The notes under the pieces are model-generated. The model saw only the letters and a program-made list of their open reading frames with translations, was not told the DNA's origin and did not search any database. From Spirodela intermedia (taxonomy: Eukaryota > Streptophyta > Magnoliopsida > Alismatales > Araceae): a DNA stretch of 64,000 nt. The stretch covers positions 2,425,886 through 2,489,885 of the forward strand of contig LR746267.1 in NCBI GenBank assembly GCA_902729315.2, read 5' to 3'. The translations under genes and the position numbers were made by a program. Shown here piece by piece: positions 25,201-37,741 of the stretch (position 1 is the stretch's first letter; each line of letters opens with the position of its first letter).

Positions 25201-28200
25201 CTAGAGTGCCATTTCGGCTTGTAAGGCGGCGAGCTCGTCGTCCTCCGCTGTGTTCCTCTGCGGGCGCGCTGCCTGCCTGCCGGCGGCGACCGGAACATGC
25301 ACGGGAGCAGCGGGCGCAGTCTTAGCAGGCTGCAGAAGCTGGTCCTCCAATTCAGCTCCCTCCAGCTCTTCGAGCTCCGCCTCAAGTTCATCCTGGTGCA
25401 GCAGACAGGGAGGATTGGCCGCGTCATCAGCCGCTGTATACATACATATATATATATGTTTCCAAGAAACATGTATGTATGTATGTATGTATGTATGTAT
25501 GTATGTATGTATGTATGTATTTATGTATGTATGTATGTATGTATGCATGTATGTATGTATGTACCTCGTCAAAGTCTGCCGCTGAGCCGATGGGCGCCGA
25601 TAATGCTTCCTGAATCATCTTCATGTTCTCGGTCTGCGCATTGATTTCGTCCATGGTCTTGTCGACGTCGTCGATGTTCCTGCAAGTTCAGAAGACATTA
25701 ATAAAACCATCATTGATTCCACTGCAACCAAATAGAGGAAATGGGTCCATAAATTTCCCGCATGATGTGGAGAGAAACTCACGTTGCCTTCTGCATGGCT
25801 TTCATGGCGGCTGCGCCGGTCCTCAAGGCGTCGACGGTCTCTGTTGTAGCTTTCGCACCCTCGAGCATTATCATCTGAAGCCATACAGCGTTGGGGCCCA
25901 CAGTTGTTCAACAGAGGGGAAGCCATGAAGTCAACATCAGCGGGGCTAAGGACTAGTTTACCTGGTCGTGGATCCGTAGCTGGAAATTTCCGAGCTGCTC
26001 CACCTGCTGCTCGTATAGCCTTTTCCTCTTGAGGCATTGTATTGCAGCTGAGATCACGACCGAATTCAGGGGTTAAAAAAACTAAGTCCACGAAGAAAAA
26101 TGGAGACCTTCTGGTCGTTTAAAAAATTAAAAAAAAATAAAATGATCAAGGCAGAAAGCATGAGTTCTACTCGAAGTTCAGAAAACCGAAGATTATGGTA
26201 TCAAGATGCGTTTCTGTACCTAGTTCTATTAATAAGCTTTTGGAAGGAAACATTCAACTAGCCTTTCCAGATAAAGCCCATAATAATACAGCAACTATGC
26301 ATTTCACCATCCATCTCACCGCTCTAAAACACTAGAAACAAACGACCTTCTCCCCGCTGACCTCTGATTCCCCTGAGCTGCGGCCAATAAAATCCACTGA
26401 CCAGGGCAATCAATGGGGAATCATCTTTTAAGAAGGAAACTCTACCCACCAATCCTTCAACGATTTCGGCATCTACTTCATCTCTGTGGTGATAGAAGTT
26501 AGGCTTTGTCTGGAATGCCAGCCACTAATATCATTGGCAGAATGCACACCGCGCAGTAAAAAAGATTATTTGAAATTTTAGAAGCAATTCTCCACAAACG
26601 CAATCACTTCTAGTTAAATCAGCTTCTCAGTCACAATTGCTGAGCATAACATCTCTCATCACCCGAACACTTTTACTTCCTCTCCGTCATCCAAGTTGCT
26701 CCAAAGGGGTTCAAGTTAGTTCCGAAGTCCCTACTCTACGATTGACAAGTCTAAAAACCTCAAAGTCATTGGCGTCATTATTAGTCTTCTCTGGGGACAT
26801 CATACAGTTCCATCCGTTATTTCGTTTCCAATTCTGTCGACATGCATCTTGCCAAAAATATATACCAATGTAGAGAACATGAGTATTCATACAGCAACCT
26901 TTCTTTTTTTTGTAGCAACCAATGTTGAAAAATATCACATTGGTGGGTCAATAGAACGCATGCTTTCAAGGCAACTAAGGTGATAATCTGCTACAATACC
27001 CCCTAAATGACATGGCAAGGCACAAATGGACGCCAAGTCTAAAGTATATTATAGCTTCAAGAGAAAGTATACATTTATTATTCAATCAGTCACATAGGGC
27101 TCACTAGAAGAATATAAACTTAAAAAAAAGTAAGAGAAATAATCTACGGTGGCAAAAATATTAGACATGAATTAAATAAATATTGAATAATATATAATCT
27201 GTGAAAAGTAATAGATGTGCAAGAACATTGGCATTCGCGGACATCAATGTTTGTTCATATTTGCAACCACAAAGGTGCCACAAGTTTCTAGATCCCCTTC
27301 TTACTATGATGGAAGACAACCAGCATCTTGAGTGCTATGAACGAAGCCCATACTACTTTAATTTAAGATTTTTGTTTACTAGCTAAAAATGCTATACATG
27401 TCCAATCTAAATGATTAATTCAGTCCAAACAATCATATGTCACATGACATCCCACAGTACATCATCACAGATAGGATCAGATAGTATAATTAGCGGCGTA
27501 AGCATTGTATATGATTCACACAGTCAATGCTACATGCAGCAGAACACATACAATAGTTCATTAAAAATTTTAAAAAAATTGTCATCAAAAGATCTCACAG
27601 ATTTCCTGCACGAAACACTTGACTGAAAGATTGACAGCATTCTATTATTTAAACCTTTCAAAACATCAAGAGTAAAAATCCTAGTCTTTCTAGACTTTCA
27701 GGGTAAAGAACAGCAATAAATTTCAGCCTAGTATTTCCCCAGTCAATCAGTACAAACGCAAAAAGTGCCAGATTTTACATGGAAACATGGTATTAAGAGT
27801 GTTTTTCAGGTCCCAACAATGAAGCATATGTGGTAAGACAAATAAAAACGCAATGTACGCAAAAAGGTATTACATAAATAAATCCAGTGACATGATTTGA
27901 AGAATACCCCTTTTATTCTTTGCACTCGCAAACCCCTTTGCCTTTTCAACTTCGGCAGCAACCTGTTTCAAAAGAAAATTCTCCCTTTTCTCTAACAATT
28001 CAAGTGTCTGCAAATGCATTCAGTAAAACGTAAGTCCAATTACTTTCAATATTTCATTTGAAAGAACAAAAGGAATACCGATATTTAGGATCTAAGAGAA
28101 TATAATTTTCAGAGAATTGATATACATTTAGAAGCACACGTTTGAACGACAGCACTGACAGTGTGACAGAACGGGATAATAGAACATCAAAGATTGATAA

Positions 28201-29693
28201 CAGAATTTTAGAAGAATTATTCTTTTAAATTATAAAATAAAGATAATTCTTTCACAAAAAATTGTAAAACCACTAGTTCTAACAAACTTATATACAGGAG
28301 GATGAAGGAACGCATTAAAAGCATGACTCGATTTCTGCATTTGAACTCAAAATGTCTGCAGTCATCATAGAAGGTACTTGTTTTGTAGCCTCTGCAGATA
28401 TTAAACACCATCTACATCACAAGAGATTCATACCGCCCACCATATTACATGCTTATGACCTAAAAAACATCACAAGGATAACAAGAATAATGACACACTT
28501 CAAAATGTCGACAGAGTTTCCTCATCATCAGCTAAACTTAACCTAGCAGTTAATAAATTTCCCAGGAAAGAAGGGACACAGCCATGTACATGCTACATGT
28601 ATTCATCTCCCAGGACATGCTACTCGTTGAGAGCTTATTTTCAAAAAATGTGAACTCCTGTCAACGGAGCAATTGTACAGTGGGATAGAGGACTTGAGAT
28701 CTACAGTCATATCCTGCAAAACCTTTCATTGTTTCTGTCCTTGAGATCCACAAGGTTAGGCCTAATATAGATTCATTCCTCTCACACAGAGTACATGTAT
28801 TTTGAACTACCATTAAGTCAGTTTGATTGGCTTGACCTTCGTGCTTTTCGCTTTGTTTCAATATTAGGTAGTTTAATTCCATCATCTAAGAAGGAAACAG
28901 AGAAATTCACATGCATGCCTTCTGATAATTCCCAACTGTTTGTAAGTCAGACACATTACGCCAAAAAGTCCTCGCCATAACAGTAAACCCAAAGAAAATA
29001 TTCATGCCCTTCCACGTTAGAAGAAGCACGCCCCTACAAGGCTGTATTTAAATCTTTTAAAGTATTTCTCTTTCTCTACGTTAAAAAGATAAACCAGGCC
29101 TTACCAGGCCTTCTCGGTACCCAATCCCCTTCCTAGCCTTTCCACAAGTGATTCATCTGAATATTTCCACAATGGAAACGTAGGTTTCATAAGTTTTCTA
29201 CCATGAAACTCGTGCGAAACCTCTAATTTCAGTTTAGCTTTCCTCACAAGGTCTCAAGGTGTGGTTTCCTCCCTTTCCTCCAGAATGTAGAATGAGTATC
29301 TAGAATGATGTTAATGAAGCAGAAAAAGCTGTAAACCCCCTAATCAACAATTTAACGGTTCGGTAATCGGTTCCCATTTTTTCTCATTGCCACCCATCGT
29401 CAGGCAACAGGAAGGATTCCATTTAATTTAAATTTTCTAATAAAATTTAAATAATTAAGAAACAAGAACATCTCCATCTTCAAGAACAAATAAAACTTCG
29501 GTCTAGACTAGGAGCATGGCAACCGATAAACAACCGATAGAGAGACAACAAAACGGAGAAGAATCAGCACAATAGAAAACATCAAGAGGACACCCTTCGG
29601 AATCAGAAGCGGACTTGGTACCTCGTTCATCTTGTCCAGCGTGGCGAGGGCATTGGACTCTGTCTTGGGCTTCCCAAAGAGTCTGCTAAACAT
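25201..29693 (-). CDS. VPS32/SNF7 ESCRT-III subunit, six exons
   Basis: Core ESCRT-III subunit (CHMP4/SNF7). It polymerises on endosomal membranes to drive cargo sorting and vesicle budding into multivesicular bodies. Exons: 29693-29622, 28007-27908, 26047-25962, 25874-25783, 25679-25565 and 25392-25201, giving 218 residues with all phases closing. Residues 1-24 (MFSRLFGKPKTESNALATLD) are the conserved N-terminus. A basic helical core covers about 25-120, including CLKRKRLYEQQVEQLGNFQL and MIMLEGAKATTETVDALR. The acidic C-terminal part (DELEAELEELEGAELEDQLL) and the terminal DELAALQAEMAL helix are the regions used for VPS4 and Bro1-domain contacts in the family. Intron 1 is long (about 1.6 kb), as is intron 2 (about 1.9 kb). 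Intron 5 begins with a tetranucleotide microsatellite that includes the splice donor. Confidence 0.96.
25470..25564. repeat. (ATGT)n microsatellite inside VPS32 intron 5
   Basis: About 23 tetranucleotide units with two single-base interruptions. On the VPS32 coding strand it reads (ACAT)n and abuts exon 5, whose donor GTACAT is the first unit of the tract. Confidence 0.95.
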
Positions 29694-32600
29694 GGCTGCC
29701 AGTCCTGTCCACCGGAAACACTGACAAAGATCGGATGGAACGAGCCAACAACCCTCGGTCGATCTAGCTCACATCAAACAAGGCACCCCGCGCCAATCAA
29801 AAACAAATCATATATACAAAAAGACGGCACCCACGACCTTTCCTCGATCGGGCGCGTCCGATTCCGACGAACTGCCGGTGCCTCGGATGGAAAAAACGAG
29901 GGCGTGGAAGAAGAGAGGAAGCAGAGCCCAATACGAAGTTTCGAAAGAAAAGGCTTCTCGAACGCTTTCTCGATTCCCCGGTTTAGTTTCTGGGTAATGC
30001 ACTCCACGAAGGGGTACGTGGCCAACGGAGAAAGGACACGTAGTAGCCTGCGATGGCATTCGAATGTCTGGGCGGTATGCTTACTGCATTCCCGGCGTGG
30101 CCGCCGCGTTCCCTTGCCGGAACCCGCGTGAAGGATGAGGCTTACTTAGCGGTTAAGTGATCCGGGGGCGCGGGGTGAGCTGACCAGAAGGTAAAGGTCC
30201 GGCACCTCAGCCCATTAGTAGAATGGGAAGATTGACCGACTGCAACGACGTAAAAATGGTTGGCAAACCAAAAAGATAAAAAAATAATTAATATTAATTT
30301 AACTGCGATTATTGAATTTTTAAAATTATAGAAATTGATGAATAAGTGAAAATATTTTCAATACACCAACCATGATGGCCAGAGGAGCCATCAACATGCG
30401 TACATTAGACAACGTTGACTTATCAAATATGCTGACCGGATTGTTTTTATCCTCTTCGATCTAACTCCTTCCCTACATTCACCCCCATCTCCACTGTCTC
30501 CTCCAACCCCAAATGACAATCATAATTATAATCAATATCATAATTTCAGAGATTTATATGTTACAAGAATAAATTTTATGATTGAAAACAACCTTCTTAA
30601 ATAGAATATGCTACTATTACTAAATAATTGTAATATAGTTTGAATGAAATCATTTTTCTACAAAATTATGATTTTATTACTCGATAATTACTAAATAAAG
30701 TATTAGACATGTTTTTTCTTCTTCATGATTATAAGAAAAAAACTAATGATGATTGACGTGACTTAATCATTGTACAGTAAATCACACAAATTTAAAATTT
30801 ATAAAACTAGAAAATATTAATTTTTGGATATTTAGAAGTATTTTTGAACAAATATATCAATTATAATTTAATAAAAGTTCTAAAAAAAAGTAGAAATTTT
30901 CCAGAGATATAATATACTATCAAGTAATATTTTAGAATTTTTCTCAAAGAATATGATTTTTTATGAATTTTAGACTAAGAAATAAAAATAAAATATATTT
31001 AAAATTTATGAAAAAATGAAATAAAGGGTGCAGACGTCAAGATGACGTCAGCACCCGACAAACATGAATCGGAGGAAATAGAGTTCTACTCAACGATTCT
31101 TACATAAATAATTATAGATAATTTAATTAGTCAAATTAAGAACTGTAAAAGTTAGAAGAATCGTAATTGAATAAAGAATAGTATAATAAATTTATATCAC
31201 ACAAATTATCATTAAATGAAATGAAATTAAGTTGAAAGCAAGAAAAATAAAGTTCCACCATCTCAACAGTGATGCGACGACAATGCACTGAAATTTGGAG
31301 TGTTCGAAAGAATTATCATGTAGTGTCCATGGCCTCAAAGGCTCTCTTTGAATAAGGATGACATGGGTAATCTTTAGATCTTCTTGCGAAGTCTAGAAAT
31401 CAATGAAATTGATTGTCGAATCATCTCTAGTGACTATCACCTGATGGAGTAGAAAAATAATAACTTTGTGGCTCTCCGACAGTTGTCACACAATGAAGAA
31501 GAATTAGTTGGAGGTGGAGCACATGTCAAGGAACTTCATTTTTAATTCTGCACAGCAAGAGGAGGCTTTTCATCACATTTAGTACGCTCTTAAGAGGTGG
31601 TGACTCGTTTCTCGACGAATTATCTTCTTTTTTATGATGGCTTGTTCGTCAATTAATAGAAGATTATTTACTTGATGGATTCGTGATCCTTTTATCATAA
31701 ATCATTATAAATTGTTCAATAATTTTATCACGTTGACGAGATTTTTACCGATGATCAAACGATTCTGGCAACTTAATCCTCTACTAGTGATCTATAAGAA
31801 AGTCACACTTTAATTAGATAAAAATATGAGTTTTGGCTTTGATAAGATTCAAACTCATGCCGTTTGTCCCCTTACATGAAATAGAGAATAAATTCTAAAA
31901 TACCTTTATATAGTGACGTCATTATGATATCACATTGTTATAAATAAGAGATATTTTCGATATTAAAATCTTCGAAAACATTCTAGGGAATATGTGACCA
32001 CCGGTTTAGTCCCACATCGATTATACGTTGAATGTGGAGATGCATGTATGGTAACGTAATATTTGGGAATCAATAAGTCCCTTTTTCGCATGTGTACGAC
32101 CACTTCTTGCCCCATAGTCGACTGGCCATTGATGACGTGGAAGGAGAGTGAAGCACACGTGCCCCTATTGATCTATAGCTACTCAAGCTTCTACCCGTGG
32201 CTTCACCTCGATTGTACTTCCGATCTACTTGCGAGCCTAGCTAGCTTGTGGGTCCCCCCTTTTTCTATCTTTTATTTTCTTTTTCTTTTTCTTTATTTAT
32301 CAAAAAATAAGATTATAAAAATTATATAAATTTACATAAAATTATATAATTAGCCAAAAAATTATACTAATTAATTAAAAATCAATTTTCATAATTTAAC
32401 ATAAATATAAGTCTATTTAACATGAGTTAAGACCAAAACTATATTATTTATTAATTATTAACTCATGATAATGAAGACTTATTAATGATTAAAACTCATT
32501 GTTGCATTAACATTAAGGTATTAAAAAATACATAAAAGTGAAGGAGAAAGATATATCCATCAATCAGTCGAGGAAGGACTGACATGTGATACAAATCCTT

Positions 32601-33900
32601 CAAATTTATGTAAATATGCTATTAACTTAAAATAATATATATAAGATTTGATCATCTATAAGTTTGAGAATTTTTGGTATCTATTAGATGGTAGAAGAAT
32701 TGTATATCTAAAAAATATTATTTTTCATGATAATATATGACACAATTAAGCAATCACATTTGTGTTAAAAACATGCTATAACATTCATCTTTATAAAATA
32801 TGGTAAGTAATAAAGGGAATTATGAACTATAAATTATAGGGTTTATTGAAAAATGACAAAATAACACAAATGTAAAAGCTATGATGATACTGTGCTACTA
32901 GACCAATCCAAATCATATCTGGAAACATGAGATGACATTAAAGTAGAACATATATTCTAGCATTATCATATGGCTGCCTCTAAATCAAAACATGAATTGT
33001 TCATGTTGTACAAAGTACACTTTTCACAAGGTATTTTGCTAAACTAAAGGTCAAAAAGTCCTATATTTATTTGTGAAGATAGAGAAAATTGCAGAAACAA
33101 ATTAAAATTCACAATAGAGAGTGTCTCTATCATGAAGAATCAACAAAATGCTTAAACTTAATATGAATCAATGGATGATATTTCAGTTTGTATTACATTT
33201 CTTCCTTCATAGATATATACATGTTGGCCACTCATGGTGACACAATCAAGATTGTTTGGGGGGGGGGGGTTGAAATTAATTATATATATATATTTTTTAA
33301 AATAATTCTATTTGGTCTATTTTGAATGCAAAATATCAACACAATTGCACGAAAGGTTTATGGTAGTTTTCTCCTCCAAACCTGCATCCAGTCTCCAAAG
33401 ACTTTATCCCCAGGTTCCACTAAATCCTCAACGTCTATATGTTGACTTTCAAACGCAGTGACGAAATGAATTTCACAACTCGTGGGCCAAATGAGAGAAG
33501 TTGAATATTTATCTCTGCTTGGATACCAAGATCTAAGAACACAAATTTTCTCGAAACTAATGAGAGTAAAATGAAGTCAACTTCAAAAACATTATCTTCT
33601 TGTATGATTGAAAACTTTGGAGCGGGATTGAATTTACTTGAAATTGAGTTGATGGTGATTGATTTGTTGACCTCTCTCTCTTCTTCTTCTTCTTCTTCTT
33701 CTTCTTCTCAGGTGGGTCTTCCTTTTGGTTTGATGCAGGCAAAATGAGAGAAATAATAACTGAATGACGTTCAGGTCGTTCTCCTTTCTCGCTTCGGTTC
33801 ATCAGGGTCTCCTTAACACCATCGGTAGCAAGAATATGAGTAAATAATTAAGAAAAATAAAAAAATTGGTACCTTTGTGAGATCTGTACGAGGGCAGCGA
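29694..33900. other. VPS32 upstream DNA, then AT-rich intergenic
   Basis: The first 500 bases are GC-rich and likely hold the VPS32 promoter and leader. From 30.2 kb on, the DNA is AT-rich without a recognisable gene. Small items are a run of 12 G (33258-33269), a TTC tract (33672-33708) and an snRNA-promoter-like 11-mer at 32009-32019. An 88-residue frame on the plus strand (32063-32329) begins with TTG and ends in low-complexity residues; I do not believe it. Confidence 0.5.
33672..33708. repeat. CT/TTC microsatellite
   Basis: (CT)n passing directly into (TTC)n. Confidence 0.9.
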
Positions 33901-34034
33901 CGTGAAAATCGATCGTGGGATTCTACGTTTTTGTAATGAAGGAGATAATCACGAATGAACATAGGCTTCTTCTTCTCCGCAGGTACCATCTGAGGACGCC
34001 AGCCATGGACGAATGCTCACCTTCTTCGCATGAG

Positions 34035-34255
34035 AGAGAGAGAGAGAGAGAGAGAGGGGAGGGAGGGAGGGAGAGAGAGAGAGAACACAAGAGAGAGGGT
34101 GCGCGCGCGAGAGAGAGAGGGAGCACGCAAGAGAGTGGGAGAGAGAGAGAGAGGGCGCGCCAGAGAGAGAGAACACAAGAGAGAGGGTGCGCGAGAGAGA
34201 GAGTGAGGGAGCACACAAGAGAGTGGGAGAGAGAGAGAGCACACGAGAGAAACAG
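34035..34255. repeat. GA-rich minisatellite, 88-bp period
   Basis: The tract is GA-rich, but with a higher-order unit. AACACAAGAGAGAGGGTGCG starts at 34084 and again at 34172, and the following GAGCAC(G/A)CAAGAGAGTGGGA is also repeated at the same spacing. Two units are clear. The ORFs through it (Arg/Glu-rich or Ser/Leu-rich) are repeat artefacts. Confidence 0.85.
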
Positions 34256-36909
34256 AGAGATCCGTGAACGGGCCAAGGCCGCTTGTGCATAAATTTAGAA
34301 TCTAAAGCCGTAAAACAGAGATCCGTTTGCCCAATATTTTAAAGCGATACAAGATCCGAAAAAACAGAATCCAATAAGCCTTAGTTTAAAGGCCCATGTT
34401 CATATCCATTTCAGCTTCATTCCAGGCCCAATAATGGAAGAAGATAGATCTGATTCAGGCCCAAAAAACAAGCCTATTTTGCATACTATTAAGGCCTAAT
34501 ATGAAATTTATTTCTCCTCCGTTTATCCTGAAATAAATTAGAGTAAATATCAAGAGTATTAAACACTATTCACCACCAATTTTTCTCATTCTCTTATTTA
34601 CTCTACAATTACTTAGAATCACACATGCATTTTTACATTTATGGAAATATCTCAATCACTCATCATTAAAATGATATCATCGGTACACTTGATTGGTTCA
34701 CAATTCACAAATCTGTAATTTTTATGAAATTACACCTCTTTCTTCTTTTAGTTGGAATATGCATTTTATTTTTCTTGAGTATTTGTTAATACACATATCA
34801 AATATATTCAACTTTCGAAGAGGGCGTACTTTTGTCTTCAAGTCAAGATATAAAGTAATATAATTATTTTTTTGATAAATTCAAAATTGTATGACACTCA
34901 CACACTAGGCCCAACCCAGTTTTACCCATTAACTTGTTCGCATAAACTCTAGTATAGTTCTTATAACCTCTTCAAGAACATCTATATGTCAATTCATTTT
35001 CTCTTAGATTGCTTCTCACAAGAATTACTGATATCTAAAATTTATAAACAGTTTAATGATAAATTCATTAAAACGTCTAAATCAGTCAAATTTCCATATA
35101 GCAAGAATTTTTATTTTGAACCATATTTATTTACTTCTTTTGCAGTATTATCTCAAAAATAGTCTAAAATTTGAGTACGGATCATGTTTCAAGTGTGATG
35201 ATGTTTCTCATCCCAATGCATATGTAGGCAAAACCACCCAAAATATATGAACGTAATTCAACCAAAGTTATTTAGTAAAATTGAAGGATTTTACAAGCCT
35301 AAGTAAAATTGAACTGGCCTCATTAGTACAAGCTTGGACTGAAGATCTATGCCATGTTTCCATCTACATTGAAGGATTACAAATTCTACTAAATTAGAAG
35401 ATTAATTATACCTTAAAAATATTACTTATAACCCTTCAACATGGAGGAAACCATCCATCCATAAAAGCAGATACTTAGATTTATGTTAGTATATTATATG
35501 GTAGATTGGTCGAAAATAAACACAATGTTTTTTTCAGAAGGATCGCATGATCAAAGTTTCCTCGTAAATCTCAGAAATAACATGAAGTTAATACCTTCAT
35601 TTTGTGCTCATCAATATGATGAAAAAAATTATATCTACTCATCTTTTAAACTAATAAACTAATATTTATGTTATAGTTTGAAAAAAATTCAACGACAATC
35701 TTTCCATGCACAAACCAAGCCTTGGTGAAATAGTATGGTTTTCTGTATCATAAAATTCTCAATTGAATCTAATGTAGATCCATTACAAAGTCAAGGCCCC
35801 TCTAACTTTATGATTACATGATATAATGATACAAGGAGTAGACCCACGGACCAAACTAATAATCAATAGTCTCTACATGAAGAAACTAGAAAAATAAAAT
35901 CTTAGCAAGATACATGATAGTAAACTCCCATGCAAAAAAATTTATTGCAGACTTGCAATCGAAGCTCTTGGAAGCTTTTCTTATCATGATTACTTCCAGT
36001 CTTTTTGGCGCTACAAGGTACTCCAGCCGCTTGGCTGCAAAGCGATATCTACTGCAATTGAATTTTGCATTATGGATGCTCTCGCCGTTCTACCTGGTTT
36101 ACAGTAATCGATAGATTAATTTGGTAATAGTTAATGCCCTTGTGTCAGCTACTGCGAGATTTTTATGCGAATATTTATTTCGGGACGTCAATTAGCTGAT
36201 TTTTCTGGGCATTTGTCAAATCCAGCCCAGGCCGTTGACTTATGAATCGGTACAGGACTACATCTTATAATATATATGTGTGTGTGTGTGTGAATGTACT
36301 GTAAAGACAGGAAGAAATATTAGTCTTGTTACCGACAACGACATTCCCTCCATGCTCAGCCACAGAACCTCTTCCCGCCATCTCTCACCAACCTGACCTT
36401 CCCCCCCATCGACGGCAAAACTCACCTAACGCACTCAAAGCACCTGATTTCAGTTGTCTGTGCATTAATTATTAATCAAACCAAGAACCGTGTGGTCCCT
36501 CTGGTTGACCAGAAATCCTTGTACACCAGTCATAATTATCGATGTAAAAATATGACGGAAAGTCAATCGATTAGTCGCATCAAATCCATCGATTATACGT
36601 TGCCTTCACGGAGAGTTTGACATCGGCGTTCGTTTCATACAATATAATAATTTATAACATGAAAACATTAAAATATTCACGTAAGTAGTGTAAGTGCATG
36701 TCTTAGGCTCGGAAATGAACTTAAGTTTTCACGTAGAAAGGGTGAGTGTTATTGCATGGGACGAACTACTGTTACATCATGAAACGTAAGAAAACTGGTA
36801 TGGCGTTACACCACGATAATCAGAGGCCACAAAGGTTGCTTCTTGCCACGCTTGGTACGGTGGTATACGCGTGAGATTACATGGGAGGCCTCCAGAGTGA
36901 GAGACTGGT
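34256..36909. other. AT-rich intergenic DNA, no gene seen
   Basis: Only short unrecognised frames (35056-35250 and 35914-36114, plus). A TA/TG microsatellite lies at 36271-36292. The last few hundred bases should include the 3' flank of the glycine-rich gene ending at 36910. Confidence 0.5.
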
Positions 36910-37626
36910 CTACTTCCCTCTCCCGGCAACACGGCCGACGCCGCCGCCGCCGCGGCCACCGCCACCGCCACCTGCTCCGCCTCCAATTCCTACGCCAACT
37001 CCGATGCCCCCACCGCCGCGTCCACCGCCAATACCACCGCCAAACCCTCCACCACGGCCGCCTCCAACGCCACCTCCAGCACCCCCGCCACCTCCAAATC
37101 CTTCACCACCTCCAGCACCACCTCCAGCACCACCGCCACCACCAGCGCCGCCTCCAAATCCTCCCCCCGGACCACCACCCGGGCCGCCTCCAAATCCGCC
37201 TCCCTGACCACTGCCGAATCCTCCTCCCGGACCACCACCCGGGCCGCCGCCAAATCCGCCTCCCTGACCACTGCCGAATCCTCCTCCCGGACCACCACCC
37301 GGGCCGCCTCCAAATCCGCCCCCCTGACCACCGCCGAATCCTCCCCCCGGACCACCACCTGGGCCGCCTCCAAATCCGCCCCCCTGACCACCGCCGAATC
37401 CTCCCCCCGGACCACCGCCCGGGCCGCCTCCGAACCCGCCACCTCTACCACCGCCGAACCAGCCACCCCAACCGCGGCCAAACCATCCACGCCTGGGACC
37501 GAAGGGACCCCGGAAGCAGCCCCGGAAGCCACAATCATCTCCAAAATCGGCAAGAGCAACCGCACTTAGCTGAAGCATCATACAGAGGACAGCCAGAGGA
37601 GGTAGCCATTTCTTCAAGAGACCCAT
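36910..37626 (-). CDS. Secreted glycine-rich protein with 20-residue repeats
   Basis: Single exon, 238 residues. Residues 1-26 are a clear signal peptide (MGLLKKWLPPLAVLCMMLQL then SAVALA). A short linker with two cysteines follows (DFGDDCGFRGCFRGPFG), then an R/W/G segment. The rest is almost pure glycine with F, P and Q: five tandem copies of a 20-residue unit of the type GGGPGGGPGGGFGSGQGGGF, then GGGAGGG and RGGG-rich tails. The layout resembles glycine-rich structural wall proteins or GGX-type secreted proteins. Low complexity prevents a firmer assignment. A CCTATATAAA box 60-69 bp upstream supports the start. Long Pro-rich and His/Arg-rich frames on the other strand are shadows. Confidence 0.85.
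   Translation of the reverse strand: MGLLKKWLPPLAVLCMMLQLSAVALADFGDDCGFRGCFRGPFGPRRGWFGRGWGGWFGGGRGGGFGGGPGGGPGGGFGGGQGGGFGGGPGGGPGGGFGGGQGGGFGGGPGGGPGGGFGSGQGGGFGGGPGGGPGGGFGSGQGGGFGGGPGGGPGGGFGGGAGGGGGAGGGAGGGEGFGGGGGAGGGVGGGRGGGFGGGIGGGRGGGGIGVGVGIGGGAGGGGGGRGGGGVGRVAGRGK
37157..37456 (-). repeat. 60-bp tandem repeat coding 20-residue unit
   Basis: Five head-to-tail copies with a strict 60-bp period inside the glycine-rich gene. They differ mainly at third codon positions and at a Ser/Gly codon. The reading frame is kept, so length variants would stay in frame. Confidence 0.9.
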
Positions 37627-37685
37627 GTCGACTCCTGAACACTACTCACTCAGCCTATGCCTTCTCTTCCTCGGACAACCCCCCC

Positions 37686-37695
37686 TTTATATAGG
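37686..37695 (-). promoter_or_regulatory. TATA box of glycine-rich gene
   Basis: CCTATATAAA on the minus strand, 60 bp upstream of the ATG at 37626. Confidence 0.7.
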
Positions 37696-37703
37696 CGTTT
37701 GGC

Positions 37704-37741
37704 GGGGGGGGGGAGGGGGGGGAGGGAGAGAGAGAGAGAGG
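37704..37741. repeat. G-run and GA tract
   Basis: Poly-G with single A interruptions, then (GA)n, immediately upstream of the TATA box of the glycine-rich gene. Its length could affect that promoter. Confidence 0.85.

Noticed and set aside
25250-25585. Met-Tyr-Val-Cys repeat protein on the plus strand
   Set aside because: Translation of the tetranucleotide microsatellite plus antisense of VPS32 exon 6.
36843-37694. 283-residue His/Arg/Leu-rich frame and Pro-rich frames opposite the glycine-rich gene
   Set aside because: They mirror the repeated glycine codons of the minus-strand gene, which has a signal peptide, TATA box and clean start. No independent evidence supports the plus-strand frames.
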